Assembly: GCF_003596335.1 (NCBI RefSeq)
Contig: NZ_QZCH01000015.1
Span: 1-64,000 of the forward strand
Direction of reading: 5' to 3'
Length of the DNA stretch: 64,000 nt
Origin: Motilimonas pumila
GTDB lineage: Bacteria; Pseudomonadota; Gammaproteobacteria; Enterobacterales; CBDFNC01
Of this stretch, positions 1 to 8,166 are shown in pieces (positions within the stretch are counted from its first letter, which is position 1; the number at the start of each line of letters is the position of its first letter). The notes beneath the pieces were generated by a model. That model did not search any database. It was not told where the DNA came from and saw only the letters and a list, made by a program, of their open reading frames with translations. The translations under genes and the position numbers were made by a program.

Positions 1-148
1 CTGAAAGAAAATCAGCGGTCTGAAATGTGAACAGCATGAGCCTTTGTCGCACTGAAAACTATTTGATCAACAACGCCTATTAAATGCCGCAGGCACATCT
101 TACTTTAGGGTAAATGAAGCAAGATTTATGACAGATAAGGATAGCGTA

Positions 149-307
149 ATGACGTTGCATGTTTTTGATACATTTTCATACAGTGGCAGCGGGCGTATTT
201 TACATTTTGATGTATTGCTGCCTGAAAAAGATGAACAGCGTGCGATCGCTTGTGCTAGGCAATGGCTGACCAGTATTGGCGATGACTATATTCGATGCTC
301 TAGCTAG
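149..307 (+). pseudogene. DUF2024-family protein, N-terminal half (split gene)
   Basis: A 52-codon reading frame whose start has AAGG eight bases upstream. The residues VFDTFSYSGSGRILHFDVLL and the following PEKD and WLTSIGDD match the N-terminal half of the small DUF2024 family as I remember it (about 85 residues, a D-T-x...HFDV start and an FCH...GC end). The frame runs into a stop just after SIGDDYIRCSS, before the cysteine-containing second half. The missing half is found about 1.66 kb downstream at 1970-2094, same strand, in another frame. The family's function is unknown to me. I infer that one gene was interrupted by the intervening DNA. An in-frame ATG at 128 is less likely as the start. 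Confidence 0.6.
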
Positions 308-383
308 TTTTAATTGGTGAATAAAGTTATTTGATTGTCGATGATAACAGTAAGCTTGTTTCATTCACAAAGGGGCCGTGACC

Positions 384-458
384 ATGAAATTACTCTTAAG
401 CTTTGTGGTTTTGTTGAGCACTTGTGCAACGGACACATTACAAAGCATTCAGAGCTAA
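384..458 (+). CDS. Very short lipoprotein-like ORF, possibly frameshifted
   Basis: A 24-codon frame with a strong AAGGGG site about eight bases before ATG. It encodes a hydrophobic leader ending in a lipobox-like LSTC, then ten residues and a stop. A second frame covering 335-550 continues past that stop with a Cys-rich tail ending PPCSTDLPCS, so a single-base shift near 450 could join the leader to about 33 more residues. This could be a lysis-type or entericidin-like peptide or a decayed small lipoprotein. No family is recognised and expression is unproven. Confidence 0.3.
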   Translation: MKLLLSFVVLLSTCATDTLQSIQS

Positions 459-778
459 ATGATAATGCGGTTTTTAAACTGTCAAAGAAAAACATCATTG
501 AGCGAAACTTAACAATCCCACCTTGCAGTACCGACCTACCTTGTAGTTAAATAGGTCAATAAGGGAAGGTCCTAACAGGGAGCGTATTTTTTATCAGGGG
601 TGTTGTCTTTATCTGCTACGAATGTGTCAGCGGGTATCCCAGCTTAAGATGCTGCCGGATTGACACAATCAATACCTTCGGATGGTTACAGAAAATCACA
701 ATTGAGCGCGGCACAGTCTAAAGCTCCCGAGGGCTTTAATGATATGAACGCTAGACAACAGCGAGTTGGCAATCATGT
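459..778. other. Accessory stretch without a confident gene
   Basis: Apart from the possible frameshifted tail to 550, I see no supported gene. A plus-strand frame from about 652 to 778 has protein-like composition (it includes the residues PEGFNDMNARQQRVGNHV) but has no start and stops at the ATG region of the next ORF. It may be the decayed front part of the gene at 779-985. No terminator or repeat is evident. Confidence 0.3.
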
Positions 779-985
779 ATGATGGTGCTAAATACAGCTT
801 TGTTTAATAAAGTCAATCTGTTAAATTGTCAAATGAATATCATGCTGCAACACGATAATCAGTTAGCCAATGATGTGAATGCAAAAGAGGCTATAGCTTG
901 GCAGGAAGAAGTTGAGCGGTTAGATGCTGAGTATAGCGCACCGGCTTACGTACCAGACAACACATTAAGTTTTTCAAACTTTTAG
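779..985 (+). CDS. Small hypothetical protein (68 aa)
   Basis: A 68-residue ORF ending two bases before the next ORF, so the two are probably transcribed together. The product has no signal peptide or membrane segment. The C-terminal half is acidic and helix-prone (EAIAWQEEVERLDAEYSAPA). There is no good ribosome binding site before ATG 779, and protein-like sequence in another frame just upstream suggests it could be the rear part of a frameshifted longer gene. Family unknown. It lies in the island that splits the DUF2024 gene. Confidence 0.4.
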   Translation: MMVLNTALFNKVNLLNCQMNIMLQHDNQLANDVNAKEAIAWQEEVERLDAEYSAPAYVPDNTLSFSNF

Positions 986-987
986 GG

Positions 988-1476
988 ATGAAGATGAAAT
1001 CACTACTCTTAGGGGCATTGTTATTGCCTAGCCTAGCTCAAGCTGCGATGAAAGATATAAAGCCTTACATTGATCCTTATCAGCTTAAGTATGATCAAGC
1101 CATTGAAGGCAAGATTAAAGCGGCGTGTAAAGGCAATAAAAGCATGCTTTGCCCCATGTTGCATAAACAAGATGCGAGAAATGGCACCGGTATTTTTGCC
1201 GATACCCCACCGAGAGGCACACAGGGGTATTGTGAAAAGCACTACAGGCATTTGAATGATGAGCAGTTAAAAGCAGAGCAGAAAAAATTAATGTCTATTC
1301 CTTCCCGTTCTCGTGGGCGGACTAAAAAGCTTGACTTAGAAGAAGGTGAAATGACATTTAACTCACTGAATTATGAAGCTAATGTCTGTATTTCGTCATA
1401 CCTGGTAGGTTATGAAGTTGGTGAAAATTTGCCTGTAGGTAGCTTTGTTCCTGTAATGGAAAAGCAATGGCGTTAA
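988..1476 (+). CDS. Secreted hypothetical protein (162 aa)
   Basis: The protein starts with a clear Sec signal peptide (MKSLLLGALLLPSLAQA, cleavage after AQA) and is otherwise soluble and basic. At least four cysteines (in ACKGNKSMLC, GYC and NVC) suggest disulfides in the periplasm. ATG 988 is adjacent to the stop of the preceding ORF. ATG 994 is six bases from AGGG and is the better start; it only shortens the signal peptide by two residues. I do not recognise the family. It is the best-supported gene of the accessory island and may be an orphan effector or immunity-type protein, but nothing here proves that. Confidence 0.6.
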   Translation: MKMKSLLLGALLLPSLAQAAMKDIKPYIDPYQLKYDQAIEGKIKAACKGNKSMLCPMLHKQDARNGTGIFADTPPRGTQGYCEKHYRHLNDEQLKAEQKKLMSIPSRSRGRTKKLDLEEGEMTFNSLNYEANVCISSYLVGYEVGENLPVGSFVPVMEKQWR

Positions 1477-1505
1477 GATTACTGAGTGGCGAGTTTGGCC
1501 CGCGC

Positions 1506-1905
1506 TCAACAAAGTGTTTTGGTCAATTCCAACCACACCTCCTTTAGATAATTTTCATATCTAACCGGCGAGATATTATCATTCGCCGAATGAAGCCTTT
1601 CTTCATGTGCTATCGGGTTGGCTGATGAACCTTCAATAGCCAGTCATGCTTTAAGCGTTCGAAGAAGCGTTTAACTACAGCATTATTCCAGCAAGCTCCA
1701 GCATCCCCCATAATGGTTCGCATGCCATACGCTTGTAGCAACTTACGATATTGCTTACTCGAGTATTAAGAGCCTCTGTCATTGTGTAATACCAGACCTT
1801 GGCCTCGTTGCCGTAAGTTATATAACCTTGTTCCCGCACTAAAGTTACCGCTTCTTCTTTAAATTCTATCGAGTAGCGTTTATCAGCTCTTTTCTGAGTC
1901 ATCAT
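1506..1905 (-). pseudogene. IS3-family transposase remnant (OrfA start fused to decayed OrfB end)
   Basis: The minus-strand start encodes RYSIEFKEEAVTLVREQGY, typical of the HTH-bearing OrfA of IS3 elements. Further on, another frame reads HNDRGS-stop-YSSKQYRKLL and then WNNAVVKRFFERLKHDWLLK, matching the second catalytic region of the OrfB DDE integrase, including the E-containing FFERLK block. After one more frameshift ERLHSANDNISPVRYE gives the usual OrfB end. A premature TAA, a second stop, frameshifts and the missing middle show it is dead. Confidence 0.7.
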
Positions 1906-1969
1906 TCACCTCATTGAGCTGACAAGTATTGTCTTGCAATTCAGTGTGTGGCTCCATTAGACAAATACA
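1515..1969 (-). mobile_element. Degenerate IS3-family insertion sequence remnant (455 bp)
   Basis: The two ends form imperfect terminal inverted repeats. The right end read on the minus strand begins TGTATTTGTCTAATGGAGCC and the left end read on the plus strand begins TGTTTTGGTCAATTCCAACC; both continue into CACAC, and about 18 of 25 positions match with the usual 5'-TG. Between them lie the start of an OrfA-like protein and the end of an OrfB-like transposase, joined by a large internal deletion. No flanking target duplication is visible (AAG on one side, GCC on the other). The element cannot move by itself. Confidence 0.7.
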
Positions 1970-2094
1970 GCCTTACCACATACAGTGGCAGCGTGTATGC
2001 GTTTTGCTACTCTTCGGCGAGTTTGCCGCAGTTTGCTGATGAAGTGAAACGCCAGGGCTTTGCCATTTATAAATTAGAAGGGTGCCCGGCGTAA
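1970..2094 (+). pseudogene. DUF2024-family protein, C-terminal half (split gene)
   Basis: Directly after the IS end an open frame with no start codon encodes AFCYSSASLPQFADEV followed by KRQGFAIYKLEGCPA and a stop. This matches the second half of DUF2024 proteins (FCH-x-E-x-A..., G-Y/F-x-I-x-x-x-E-G-C). Together with the fragment at 149-307 nearly the whole family length is represented, with only about 10-15 residues around the junction missing. It is out of frame and separated from the first half by the island, so it should not be made. Confidence 0.6.
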
Positions 2095-2106
2095 TAATCT
2101 GCGGCG

Positions 2107-2646
2107 TTATTGCGGCGCAGGTTGGTTTTGGTCTACCCAAATAATTTCTTCGGTAGCAAAACCCAATTGTGTGGCTTGTTGAATAAAGTCTTGTTTCACC
2201 GCTTCACTGACTTGTGGCGAGCGGGCTAATAGCCAGAGATAAGAAGTGGTGTTACCGGCAATAAAGGCATATTGATAGTCTTTTTCCAAATCAAATACTG
2301 CGTAACTGCCGTAAAATGGACCAAAGAAGGAAACTTTCAGGTGACCGGTGTCTTCGTTATCAACAAAGTAAGCTTTGCCCTCAGCTTGCTGCCATTTTCT
2401 GTCATCTTGCGCGTAACCTTGGTTTAGTACCCTGATACCGCCGTCCTCTCGCATACTATAAGTGGCGGTTACGTGGCTCATGCCGCGCTCAAAAGAGTGG
2501 TCTAACCGGGCAACTTCATACCATTTTCCCAAGTATTGTTGGCTATCAAAATTGCTAACCGGGGTGACACCTTCTGGTAAGCCAGTGCAAGCTAGCATTA
2601 ATGAACTAAGCGCAAAAGTACTGCAAAGGCGTAAGAGTTTTTTCAT
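2107..2646 (-). CDS. blc: Outer-membrane lipocalin Blc
   Basis: 179 residues with a lipoprotein signal (LSSLMLACTG, lipidated Cys20) and the lipocalin first motif G-x-W in YLGKWYEVARLDHSFERG. Later strands (YFVDNEDTGHLKVSFFGPFYGSYAVFDL and the R-bearing YLWLLAR block) fit the bacterial Blc/apolipoprotein-D-like family at its usual length. The protein is expected in the outer membrane, binding lysophospholipids or fatty acids during membrane stress. It ends 12 bases from the DUF2024 fragment on the other strand and stands alone. Confidence 0.9.
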   Translation of the reverse strand: MKKLLRLCSTFALSSLMLACTGLPEGVTPVSNFDSQQYLGKWYEVARLDHSFERGMSHVTATYSMREDGGIRVLNQGYAQDDRKWQQAEGKAYFVDNEDTGHLKVSFFGPFYGSYAVFDLEKDYQYAFIAGNTTSYLWLLARSPQVSEAVKQDFIQQATQLGFATEEIIWVDQNQPAPQ

Positions 2647-2717
2647 GAATACGATTACCTTGTTTTGGGCGTAGTAGAGGTACGTGGGCAGACGTTTTTA
2701 GATCATTAACGTCCAGC

Positions 2718-3872
2718 TTAGCGCCAAGCAGTGCCAAATTGAATATATAAGGCCCATTCTTCAGGTCCTTTTGCTAAATCTAAGCCCGTCAATAAACCCA
2801 GTTTATTGGCAATGAGGTAACGAAAGCCCATGCCTGCTGCGCTGCGCCATTTACTGTCGGCAAAGTTACTGCTTTCTGCTATTGCTTTGCCGCTACCGGC
2901 AAAGCCTAAAAGTGCCCAGCGTGGCGCCAAGGCGTAACTCAATTCAAATTCCGCGAGCGCGGTTTGCTCCGCTTGATAACGCATAGCTGGAATGCCGCGC
3001 AGGTTAATAAAAGGTTTGGCATAATATGGCGCGTCATCACTTACGGCTTTAGCGTCGCCCCTGAGTGCTAACCCCCAATCGTGATTGAGTTTTTGATAGT
3101 GAAAAATTAATGCGTTGATTTCTCGATAATCAAAGTCGCCGCCAAGGTTCGGGTGGTGCCATTTGGTCTCCAGCTTAGCCTTAATGCCTTGACTGGGAGA
3201 AAACTTGTTATTGAGGCTGTCATAACTGAGTTTGAGTCCTAGTGAGGCATCCTGACTGTCGAGGCTGAAAGGATCGATGCCAGGTAAGTTATCAGACAAA
3301 TCGAATTGGGTATCGGTGTCGAGAAAGGTGTAGTTGGCCCCTACAAAAAAACCGCTGTCTTTAATTCTCAGGTCAATGTCTTGGTAAAAGAATAAACCTT
3401 CAATATTGAATTTGTTCGGCTCTGGTCGCTGCTCGGGGTAATACTTCAGGTTAAATGAAGTTGAAAATAACGCGCCAATATAACGAATGCTGTCTTGCTG
3501 CCAATTACCCGCATGAAACACGCCAGCCAGGCGAGAGCCATTGTCGGTACCTCCTGCTACGACTCCCGAGACGCTGGGAGGGATATGCCCCTGTTTAGTC
3601 GGGTTTGCCAAGCGGTAGTCTTTTTGTTCTTGGGTTTCGTGGAAAAAGATTAACGCCACCCCGCCGCCAGTGCCAACAGCAGGGTCGGTAATCAGAAACG
3701 GCACCGGCATAAAACCGTGTGCATTGTTGAGGATCCACTGGCTCATGTCGAGCTGACCGTCTTGTGGGTCGATCATTTGATCAAATACGCTTGCAGCCGC
3801 GTTGTGGCAGCAAACTAAACTCAATGCGAGTGCGATACGGCGTAACACTGTCACTGTGATTCCTTGCGTCAT
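2718..3872 (-). CDS. BamA/TamA (Omp85, surface-antigen D15)-like outer-membrane protein
   Basis: 384 residues: a signal peptide up to about residue 27, a short segment with FMPVPFLITDPAVGTGGGVALIFF, then alternating aromatic strands typical of a 16-strand barrel. The first block and the late GFRYLIANKLGLLTGLDLAKG match the short Omp85-like proteins that lack POTRA domains. It is probably an orphan barrel rather than the essential BamA, which is about twice this length. The C-terminus is AWR, not the usual terminal Phe. No partner gene is adjacent; 71 bases separate it from blc. Confidence 0.75.
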   Translation of the reverse strand: MTQGITVTVLRRIALALSLVCCHNAAASVFDQMIDPQDGQLDMSQWILNNAHGFMPVPFLITDPAVGTGGGVALIFFHETQEQKDYRLANPTKQGHIPPSVSGVVAGGTDNGSRLAGVFHAGNWQQDSIRYIGALFSTSFNLKYYPEQRPEPNKFNIEGLFFYQDIDLRIKDSGFFVGANYTFLDTDTQFDLSDNLPGIDPFSLDSQDASLGLKLSYDSLNNKFSPSQGIKAKLETKWHHPNLGGDFDYREINALIFHYQKLNHDWGLALRGDAKAVSDDAPYYAKPFINLRGIPAMRYQAEQTALAEFELSYALAPRWALLGFAGSGKAIAESSNFADSKWRSAAGMGFRYLIANKLGLLTGLDLAKGPEEWALYIQFGTAWR

Positions 3873-4019
3873 GCTGGCCTAGAGAGGTGGAAGTGTAAAG
3901 TGTAAACAAGAAGGGGGAAAATAGGCAACTCAATCAGTTACGACGACAAAGTGAAGTGAAAAGAACGAGTGCGTTTAATTTGCCCTAAGCTTTGGGCTCA
4001 GGGCGACTAGGTGGACAGG

Positions 4020-4262
4020 TTATCTTAATTTGATCAGTAGTGCTTCGAGATCCTCGGCCGTTTTGGCTCCGATATCGGTTAAATAGCCACCATCGTCACG
4101 GGTAATCAAGCCTTTATCAAATAATCGCTTGGCAGCATCTATCAACTCTGGGGCACATTCACTGTGAATTTTGATACCTTGTTCGTGGTTATCAGTGTTG
4201 AAACAAGACAGAATTTTAAAGTCATTTACTAACTCAGGGGAAATAAGCTCTGCGCCTTTCAT
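4020..4262 (-). CDS. TIGR02647 family protein (80 aa)
   Basis: A small soluble protein with the family's conserved core: an N-terminal ELISPELVNDFKILSCFN, a middle PELIDAAKRLFDKGLI, then DDGGYLTDIGAKTAEDLEAL. The last part looks like a winged-helix wing (GLIT..DGGYLT) and the fold is probably a small DNA-binding or regulatory domain. The family is widespread in gammaproteobacteria without a known role. The start has a plausible AGGAAAC site. It stands alone between two minus-strand envelope genes. Confidence 0.75.
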   Translation of the reverse strand: MKGAELISPELVNDFKILSCFNTDNHEQGIKIHSECAPELIDAAKRLFDKGLITRDDGGYLTDIGAKTAEDLEALLIKLR

Positions 4263-4379
4263 TATGTTTCCTCATTCATAAAGAGATAAATCAACACTAG
4301 CAGTTTATGGCGTAAAAACCCTGTGTCAGGTCAAAGTTAGAGAATTGAGTTACTTGAGGAGGATAGAATTGCTGTATCA

Positions 4380-4411
4380 CTGCGCACAAGCCTCATGAGA
4401 CTTATGCGCAG
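4380..4411 (-). terminator. Hairpin after the 4427-5488 gene
   Basis: CTGCGCA at 4380-4386 pairs with TGCGCAG at 4405-4411, and AAG/CTT extends the stem after one mismatch. It lies 15 bases beyond the stop of the minus-strand gene. There is no strong T-run, so it is either a weak terminator or a 3'-end stabilising hairpin. Confidence 0.4.
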
Positions 4412-4426
4412 GCATTTTACGATAGT

Positions 4427-5488
4427 TTATTTAGCTGCTTCTAACGTATTCACCCGGTTATTCAAACTATCGAATTGATACTGGGCATTTACTATATTGT
4501 CATTGCCCCAGCCCCATCCGTCTCGATATTCGCCATCAATAGTCATGTTTTTGCCTCCATATGAGGCAGCTAAGCCAACATCACTTGTGGTTGACCAGTT
4601 CTGAATTGTGGTGTCTCTGCTGTCGAGCATAGAACGACTCCATAAGTTATATGGACCTGAGATGCTGCCACCATAAACGCTGATGATAGCATTTCCACCT
4701 GAAGACAAAGCGGCTACAGAGCTTTCAGAGAGCATGACGGTTGCGTTACCGTATGCTTCAACCAAATTTGTAATTGTCACACCCTCAAGTACTACAGAAG
4801 ACGTATCTAATACCGTAAGGCTTTGAATAGAATGCCCTAAAGGCACGGTGTTGGTCAGTGCTGAACTGCTGGCGATAAGTGCAGAAGAAAGCGTTGTTCC
4901 GGCAACAAGCTGAATACTACTGTTTGCTCTAGCAGTAATAGACGTTGCAGTGAGGTTTTCGAGAGCAACACCTGAACTATGAGCGGCAACACCCGCAAGC
5001 TCACTGCCTGCGGTTTCTAAGGTCACGCCTTTAACTGTCAACCTATTAACTGACCAAGCGGTGATAAGGCCTGTCAGTGCTGAATCTGCCGATGCTGAAT
5101 CAAATACTATGCTACCGTCACCCGTAATACTTACTCCATCACGGCGGATCGCGATTGGGCCATGACAGGCACCGGTAATAAGGTAGTTAACATTAAGGGC
5201 GCCGTGGCTAAGGTTTACTTGATCTTTAAGTGCATAAGCATTGGCGGCGCAATCTAGGGGAACCGTTTTGTCTGCTGCTAACGCGCCATTCGACCCTGTA
5301 TTAGCTTTAGCGATGGCTAATGCTTCTTTAGCAAGAGCGGTATTGTGATTAAAATTGGCGTTTACTTCATCTGCTTTTGCCGGCGTACCTGGTTTAAATT
5401 CGTAAGGCACATTTTCAGCAGCAAGTGCAAGGCTTGAAAAGCTTGCAAAGCTCATTGCTAAAACCATCTTATTGAATGCAGTTTTCAT
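4427..5488 (-). CDS. Secreted repeat protein, probably parallel beta-helix
   Basis: The start chosen is the ATG at 5488, nine residues inside the longest frame, because AAGGA lies ten bases upstream and a good signal peptide follows (MKTAFNKMVLAMSFASFSSLALA). The mature start VPYEFKPGTPAKADEVNANF resembles a short segment seen at the start of many secreted or fibre proteins in marine gammaproteobacteria. The middle (about 90-330) is rich in V-L-G-x-x-I/L-T-x repeats with many Ser/Thr/Ala/Gly, as in pectin-lyase-like helices. The C-terminus has a heptad-like segment. It follows the lipoprotein gene at 5506 by 17 bases, so the two are probably one operon. Substrate unknown. Confidence 0.6.
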   Translation of the reverse strand: MKTAFNKMVLAMSFASFSSLALAAENVPYEFKPGTPAKADEVNANFNHNTALAKEALAIAKANTGSNGALAADKTVPLDCAANAYALKDQVNLSHGALNVNYLITGACHGPIAIRRDGVSITGDGSIVFDSASADSALTGLITAWSVNRLTVKGVTLETAGSELAGVAAHSSGVALENLTATSITARANSSIQLVAGTTLSSALIASSSALTNTVPLGHSIQSLTVLDTSSVVLEGVTITNLVEAYGNATVMLSESSVAALSSGGNAIISVYGGSISGPYNLWSRSMLDSRDTTIQNWSTTSDVGLAASYGGKNMTIDGEYRDGWGWGNDNIVNAQYQFDSLNNRVNTLEAAK

Positions 5489-5505
5489 TTCTAAACTATC
5501 CTTGA

Positions 5506-6438
5506 TTAATTCCATTTTAATTCATTCCAGTTGTTGCCATTCCAAGTATCATGGGAGCAAGCATCTGCTTCTGTTGGGTGCCTATCTGCTTGATCCGGCC
5601 ACACGCTGGGTGGGTTATCTACGCTATATAATTGATCATTTTCATCGTAGTAATCCCAGCGGCCATCGCCGTCCTGATCATCTTTCAGTTCTGGCTGTCC
5701 ATCCTGATTGATGATGATGGTCTTTTGTTTGAAGCTAATATTTGTAGGCGATGACTTTACTTCCGCTATCAATGATCCAACTTTTGTTAAAGTTGTTTGG
5801 TGCTTATTCTGCCATTGCTCTGATTCTGCTTGAGCTGAGGTGCTAGGAATAATACCAAGGCGAATGAGTGTTCTCGCAACGGTTGCAACGTCGTTTAATT
5901 CTAGGGCTATATAATCAAGAGACAATTGCTCTAACGGCAGTTGGAGCTGAGAGGCAACTTGCAAACTTGCTTCTTCGATACTCAAGCCTTGTTTGATGCC
6001 TTGTTGGATCAGCGTGGTAATAGGAGTGAGAAGGTAGTTTCCAGCAGGCGCGGTTAACAAAAAGTCGGTAGCAACTGCCAGGTTGGTATCTTCGTCTATC
6101 GTTTGTCCGCCAATGGCTTTGGCTACAATTGGAAATTGTTGCACATTCTCAATGCCCGTGATGACTAACTGAGCGATGCCTCCTTCACTAGAGAAGGTGT
6201 TTGGCTCACCGGCGTCAAGGACCGAGTTATTGTTGAGATCTAGCCATACTTGCGCACCATTAAGGTAGCCATCGATAACAGTAATATTGAGCACTTGCTC
6301 GGTTAATTCAGGAGCGGTTGTCGGCGTCGGGAGTGGCGTTTCCGTTGGAGTTGAATCATTACTGCTAGAGCCACCTCCACATGCTGTGATAGCAAAAGCG
6401 CAAGTCAATGCGATGATGCTTGGTTTTAAATTTGTCAT
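5506..6438 (-). CDS. Lipoprotein with Ca-binding-like Asp repeats
   Basis: 310 residues with a lipoprotein signal ending in TACGGGSSS and a Thr/Pro-rich linker. Then comes VIDGYLNGAQVWLDLNNNSV and LDAGEP, a block common in large surface lipoproteins with EF-hand-like Asp/Asn loops. The centre is helical. The end has another Asp-rich loop (KDDQDGDGRWDYYDENDQ) resembling a thrombospondin type 3-like calcium motif. Probably anchored in the outer membrane and cotranscribed with the repeat protein that follows. Exact function unknown. Confidence 0.6.
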   Translation of the reverse strand: MTNLKPSIIALTCAFAITACGGGSSSNDSTPTETPLPTPTTAPELTEQVLNITVIDGYLNGAQVWLDLNNNSVLDAGEPNTFSSEGGIAQLVITGIENVQQFPIVAKAIGGQTIDEDTNLAVATDFLLTAPAGNYLLTPITTLIQQGIKQGLSIEEASLQVASQLQLPLEQLSLDYIALELNDVATVARTLIRLGIIPSTSAQAESEQWQNKHQTTLTKVGSLIAEVKSSPTNISFKQKTIIINQDGQPELKDDQDGDGRWDYYDENDQLYSVDNPPSVWPDQADRHPTEADACSHDTWNGNNWNELKWN

Positions 6439-6668
6439 TGTCTATCCATGCTACTTCTTGCGTAAGGCTAAGTCATTTTTAACCTCTAGCTTTAACTATA
6501 AAGCGTGGCGATAATATCAAAAATTGGTCAAAAACAATACCCTCTTTAGCTTAAAACTGCGCTCATAAAGTTTGCTGCTGGTTATCAAATGCTGGTTTGT
6601 TGCGGTGGAAGATAAGGATGGCCAAAATACCAAGTATGCTAGTCTAAAAACCTACAGTGACTCTATCG

Positions 6669-8066
6669 CTATTGGCTTTTCGACCAGGCTGAAGGCGTGC
6701 GTGCTTGTTCTATGTCGACGATGCCGGATCGGCTTAAGGTGACTTTGAAACGTTGAAAGCTTTCGTGGGTGCTACCTTGATCCATCGCCACGACGATATT
6801 CAGCTGATAGCGTCGCTCTATGGTGGTTTTATGAATACGTTGATTATTTTGGTCGTACACTTTGCCGCTGCCGCGTTCGATATACCGGGCCAACGGCCGC
6901 AAGCTGAAAATTAAGGTTTCTTCTATGGTTTCATACCCGGCTTGAAATTTTTGCTTGCGACTGACACGGGTTTCATTGCGGTAATGCAGCAATTGCGCAC
7001 TTTGTTTGTTTTGACTATGACGCCTGGCCAGTAACTCTTTGGCTTTGGCGGGTAATTGCTTGGAGCTGATGTAATCAAGCCACACCAGCTGTTGAGCAAT
7101 GTCCGCTTTACTTAAGCTGTCTTTGAGTTGTCTCGACCACTTAGGTTTGCCTTTGCTGATCCATCGCAACAACATGTTTTTTAAATCATCTTTAAACACT
7201 TCTCGTACGCCATAAATACCGGCTAACGCAACGATCATCAGCGCGGTAAGGTTGTGCAAGGCACCGCGAGTCTCAATGATTAAGGTCAGAATCAGCATCA
7301 TCAGTAACGCGGTGGCCACCCCTGTGACCAACTTGCGCCGAATGGTGCCCAAGGCTTTGGTTTGCTCCCGGAAAATTACGCTATGCTCGATTAACCGGCG
7401 CAATAAGCGCATTTTATTGGCGATACGGTTGGGGTCTTTGAGCGTAGCTGCCGAGTTATAGTTTTTACTAAGACGATAGTCATGCTCTTGTTGGTACATG
7501 GCCAGCAGTTCTGCACGCTCATCGGCGAACTCGCTTTGGCGAGGTTTTTTAGCCAGCATAGCCAGTAAGCTTTGCTCACTATACCAAGATAGGTAGTTAT
7601 CAACGTTGGCAAACAAGGCTTGTAGCTTTTCGTCATCGGGTGCGTTTCGGCGCATTTTTTTCAATATTTTTAAACTGTTTGCACTTAACACTAAGGCGGC
7701 GTCATAAAAATAATAACCCTGCTCGCTGTCATCAAGTTGCAGTGCTTCGCTAATATCGGTATCAAGCGCGACTATGTATTGGTAAGCAAATTGGTTGAGG
7801 TTGGTTTTATATTCTTCTGGACCACGCTTCATTCGGCTAGCAAAACGCGTATGCAATAAGGGCAGATGCAAGCCTTGAGTGTAATAAGCCCGGCGACCCG
7901 TGATGCCGGCATTGAAGTATTCGTGTTCAGATAGCGTATTGCTGTTGATGCTCATCTCTTTGGGCAGAGAAAAGTACAGATCAAGCCGGCGGCTGCAACC
8001 TTGAGGCGTGCGATGGCTGAGCTTAATTGCCAACTTTTCATGTTGCTTGAGGGAGATAACAGCCAA
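6669..8066 (-). CDS. Large hypothetical membrane protein (465 aa)
   Basis: No signal peptide. The N-terminal 240 residues are soluble and charged; two adjacent membrane helices at about 245-290 (ATALLMMLILTLIIE and LTALMIVALAGIYGV) are followed by a basic cytoplasmic part with FKDDLKNMLLRWISKGKPKW, which looks like a membrane-proximal amphipathic region. The late segment has beta-rich basic sequence. I cannot name the family; it could be a membrane-anchored scaffold or regulator. It stands alone with more than 100 bases on both sides. Confidence 0.6.
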   Translation of the reverse strand: MAVISLKQHEKLAIKLSHRTPQGCSRRLDLYFSLPKEMSINSNTLSEHEYFNAGITGRRAYYTQGLHLPLLHTRFASRMKRGPEEYKTNLNQFAYQYIVALDTDISEALQLDDSEQGYYFYDAALVLSANSLKILKKMRRNAPDDEKLQALFANVDNYLSWYSEQSLLAMLAKKPRQSEFADERAELLAMYQQEHDYRLSKNYNSAATLKDPNRIANKMRLLRRLIEHSVIFREQTKALGTIRRKLVTGVATALLMMLILTLIIETRGALHNLTALMIVALAGIYGVREVFKDDLKNMLLRWISKGKPKWSRQLKDSLSKADIAQQLVWLDYISSKQLPAKAKELLARRHSQNKQSAQLLHYRNETRVSRKQKFQAGYETIEETLIFSLRPLARYIERGSGKVYDQNNQRIHKTTIERRYQLNIVVAMDQGSTHESFQRFKVTLSRSGIVDIEQARTPSAWSKSQ

Positions 8067-8166
8067 ATAACGAACCTTTCGTGACCATGCTTATGCGCAT
8101 TCAGTGTAACACACTGGCATTAAAGGCATAAGTTACCCTTTATTTATTCACTTACAAGTAAAAGGG

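Noticed and set aside
1..30. Frame ending LKENQRSEM then stop at the window edge, possibly the end of an upstream gene
   Set aside because: Only nine residues; no way to support a gene.
300..1515. Integron cassette array
   Set aside because: Small orphan genes suggested it, but I found no convincing attC-type inverted core sites or integrase.
3982..4004. Hairpin GCCCT/AGGGC after the TIGR02647 gene
   Set aside because: Weak stem with long loop and no T-run on the minus strand; not convincing as a terminator.
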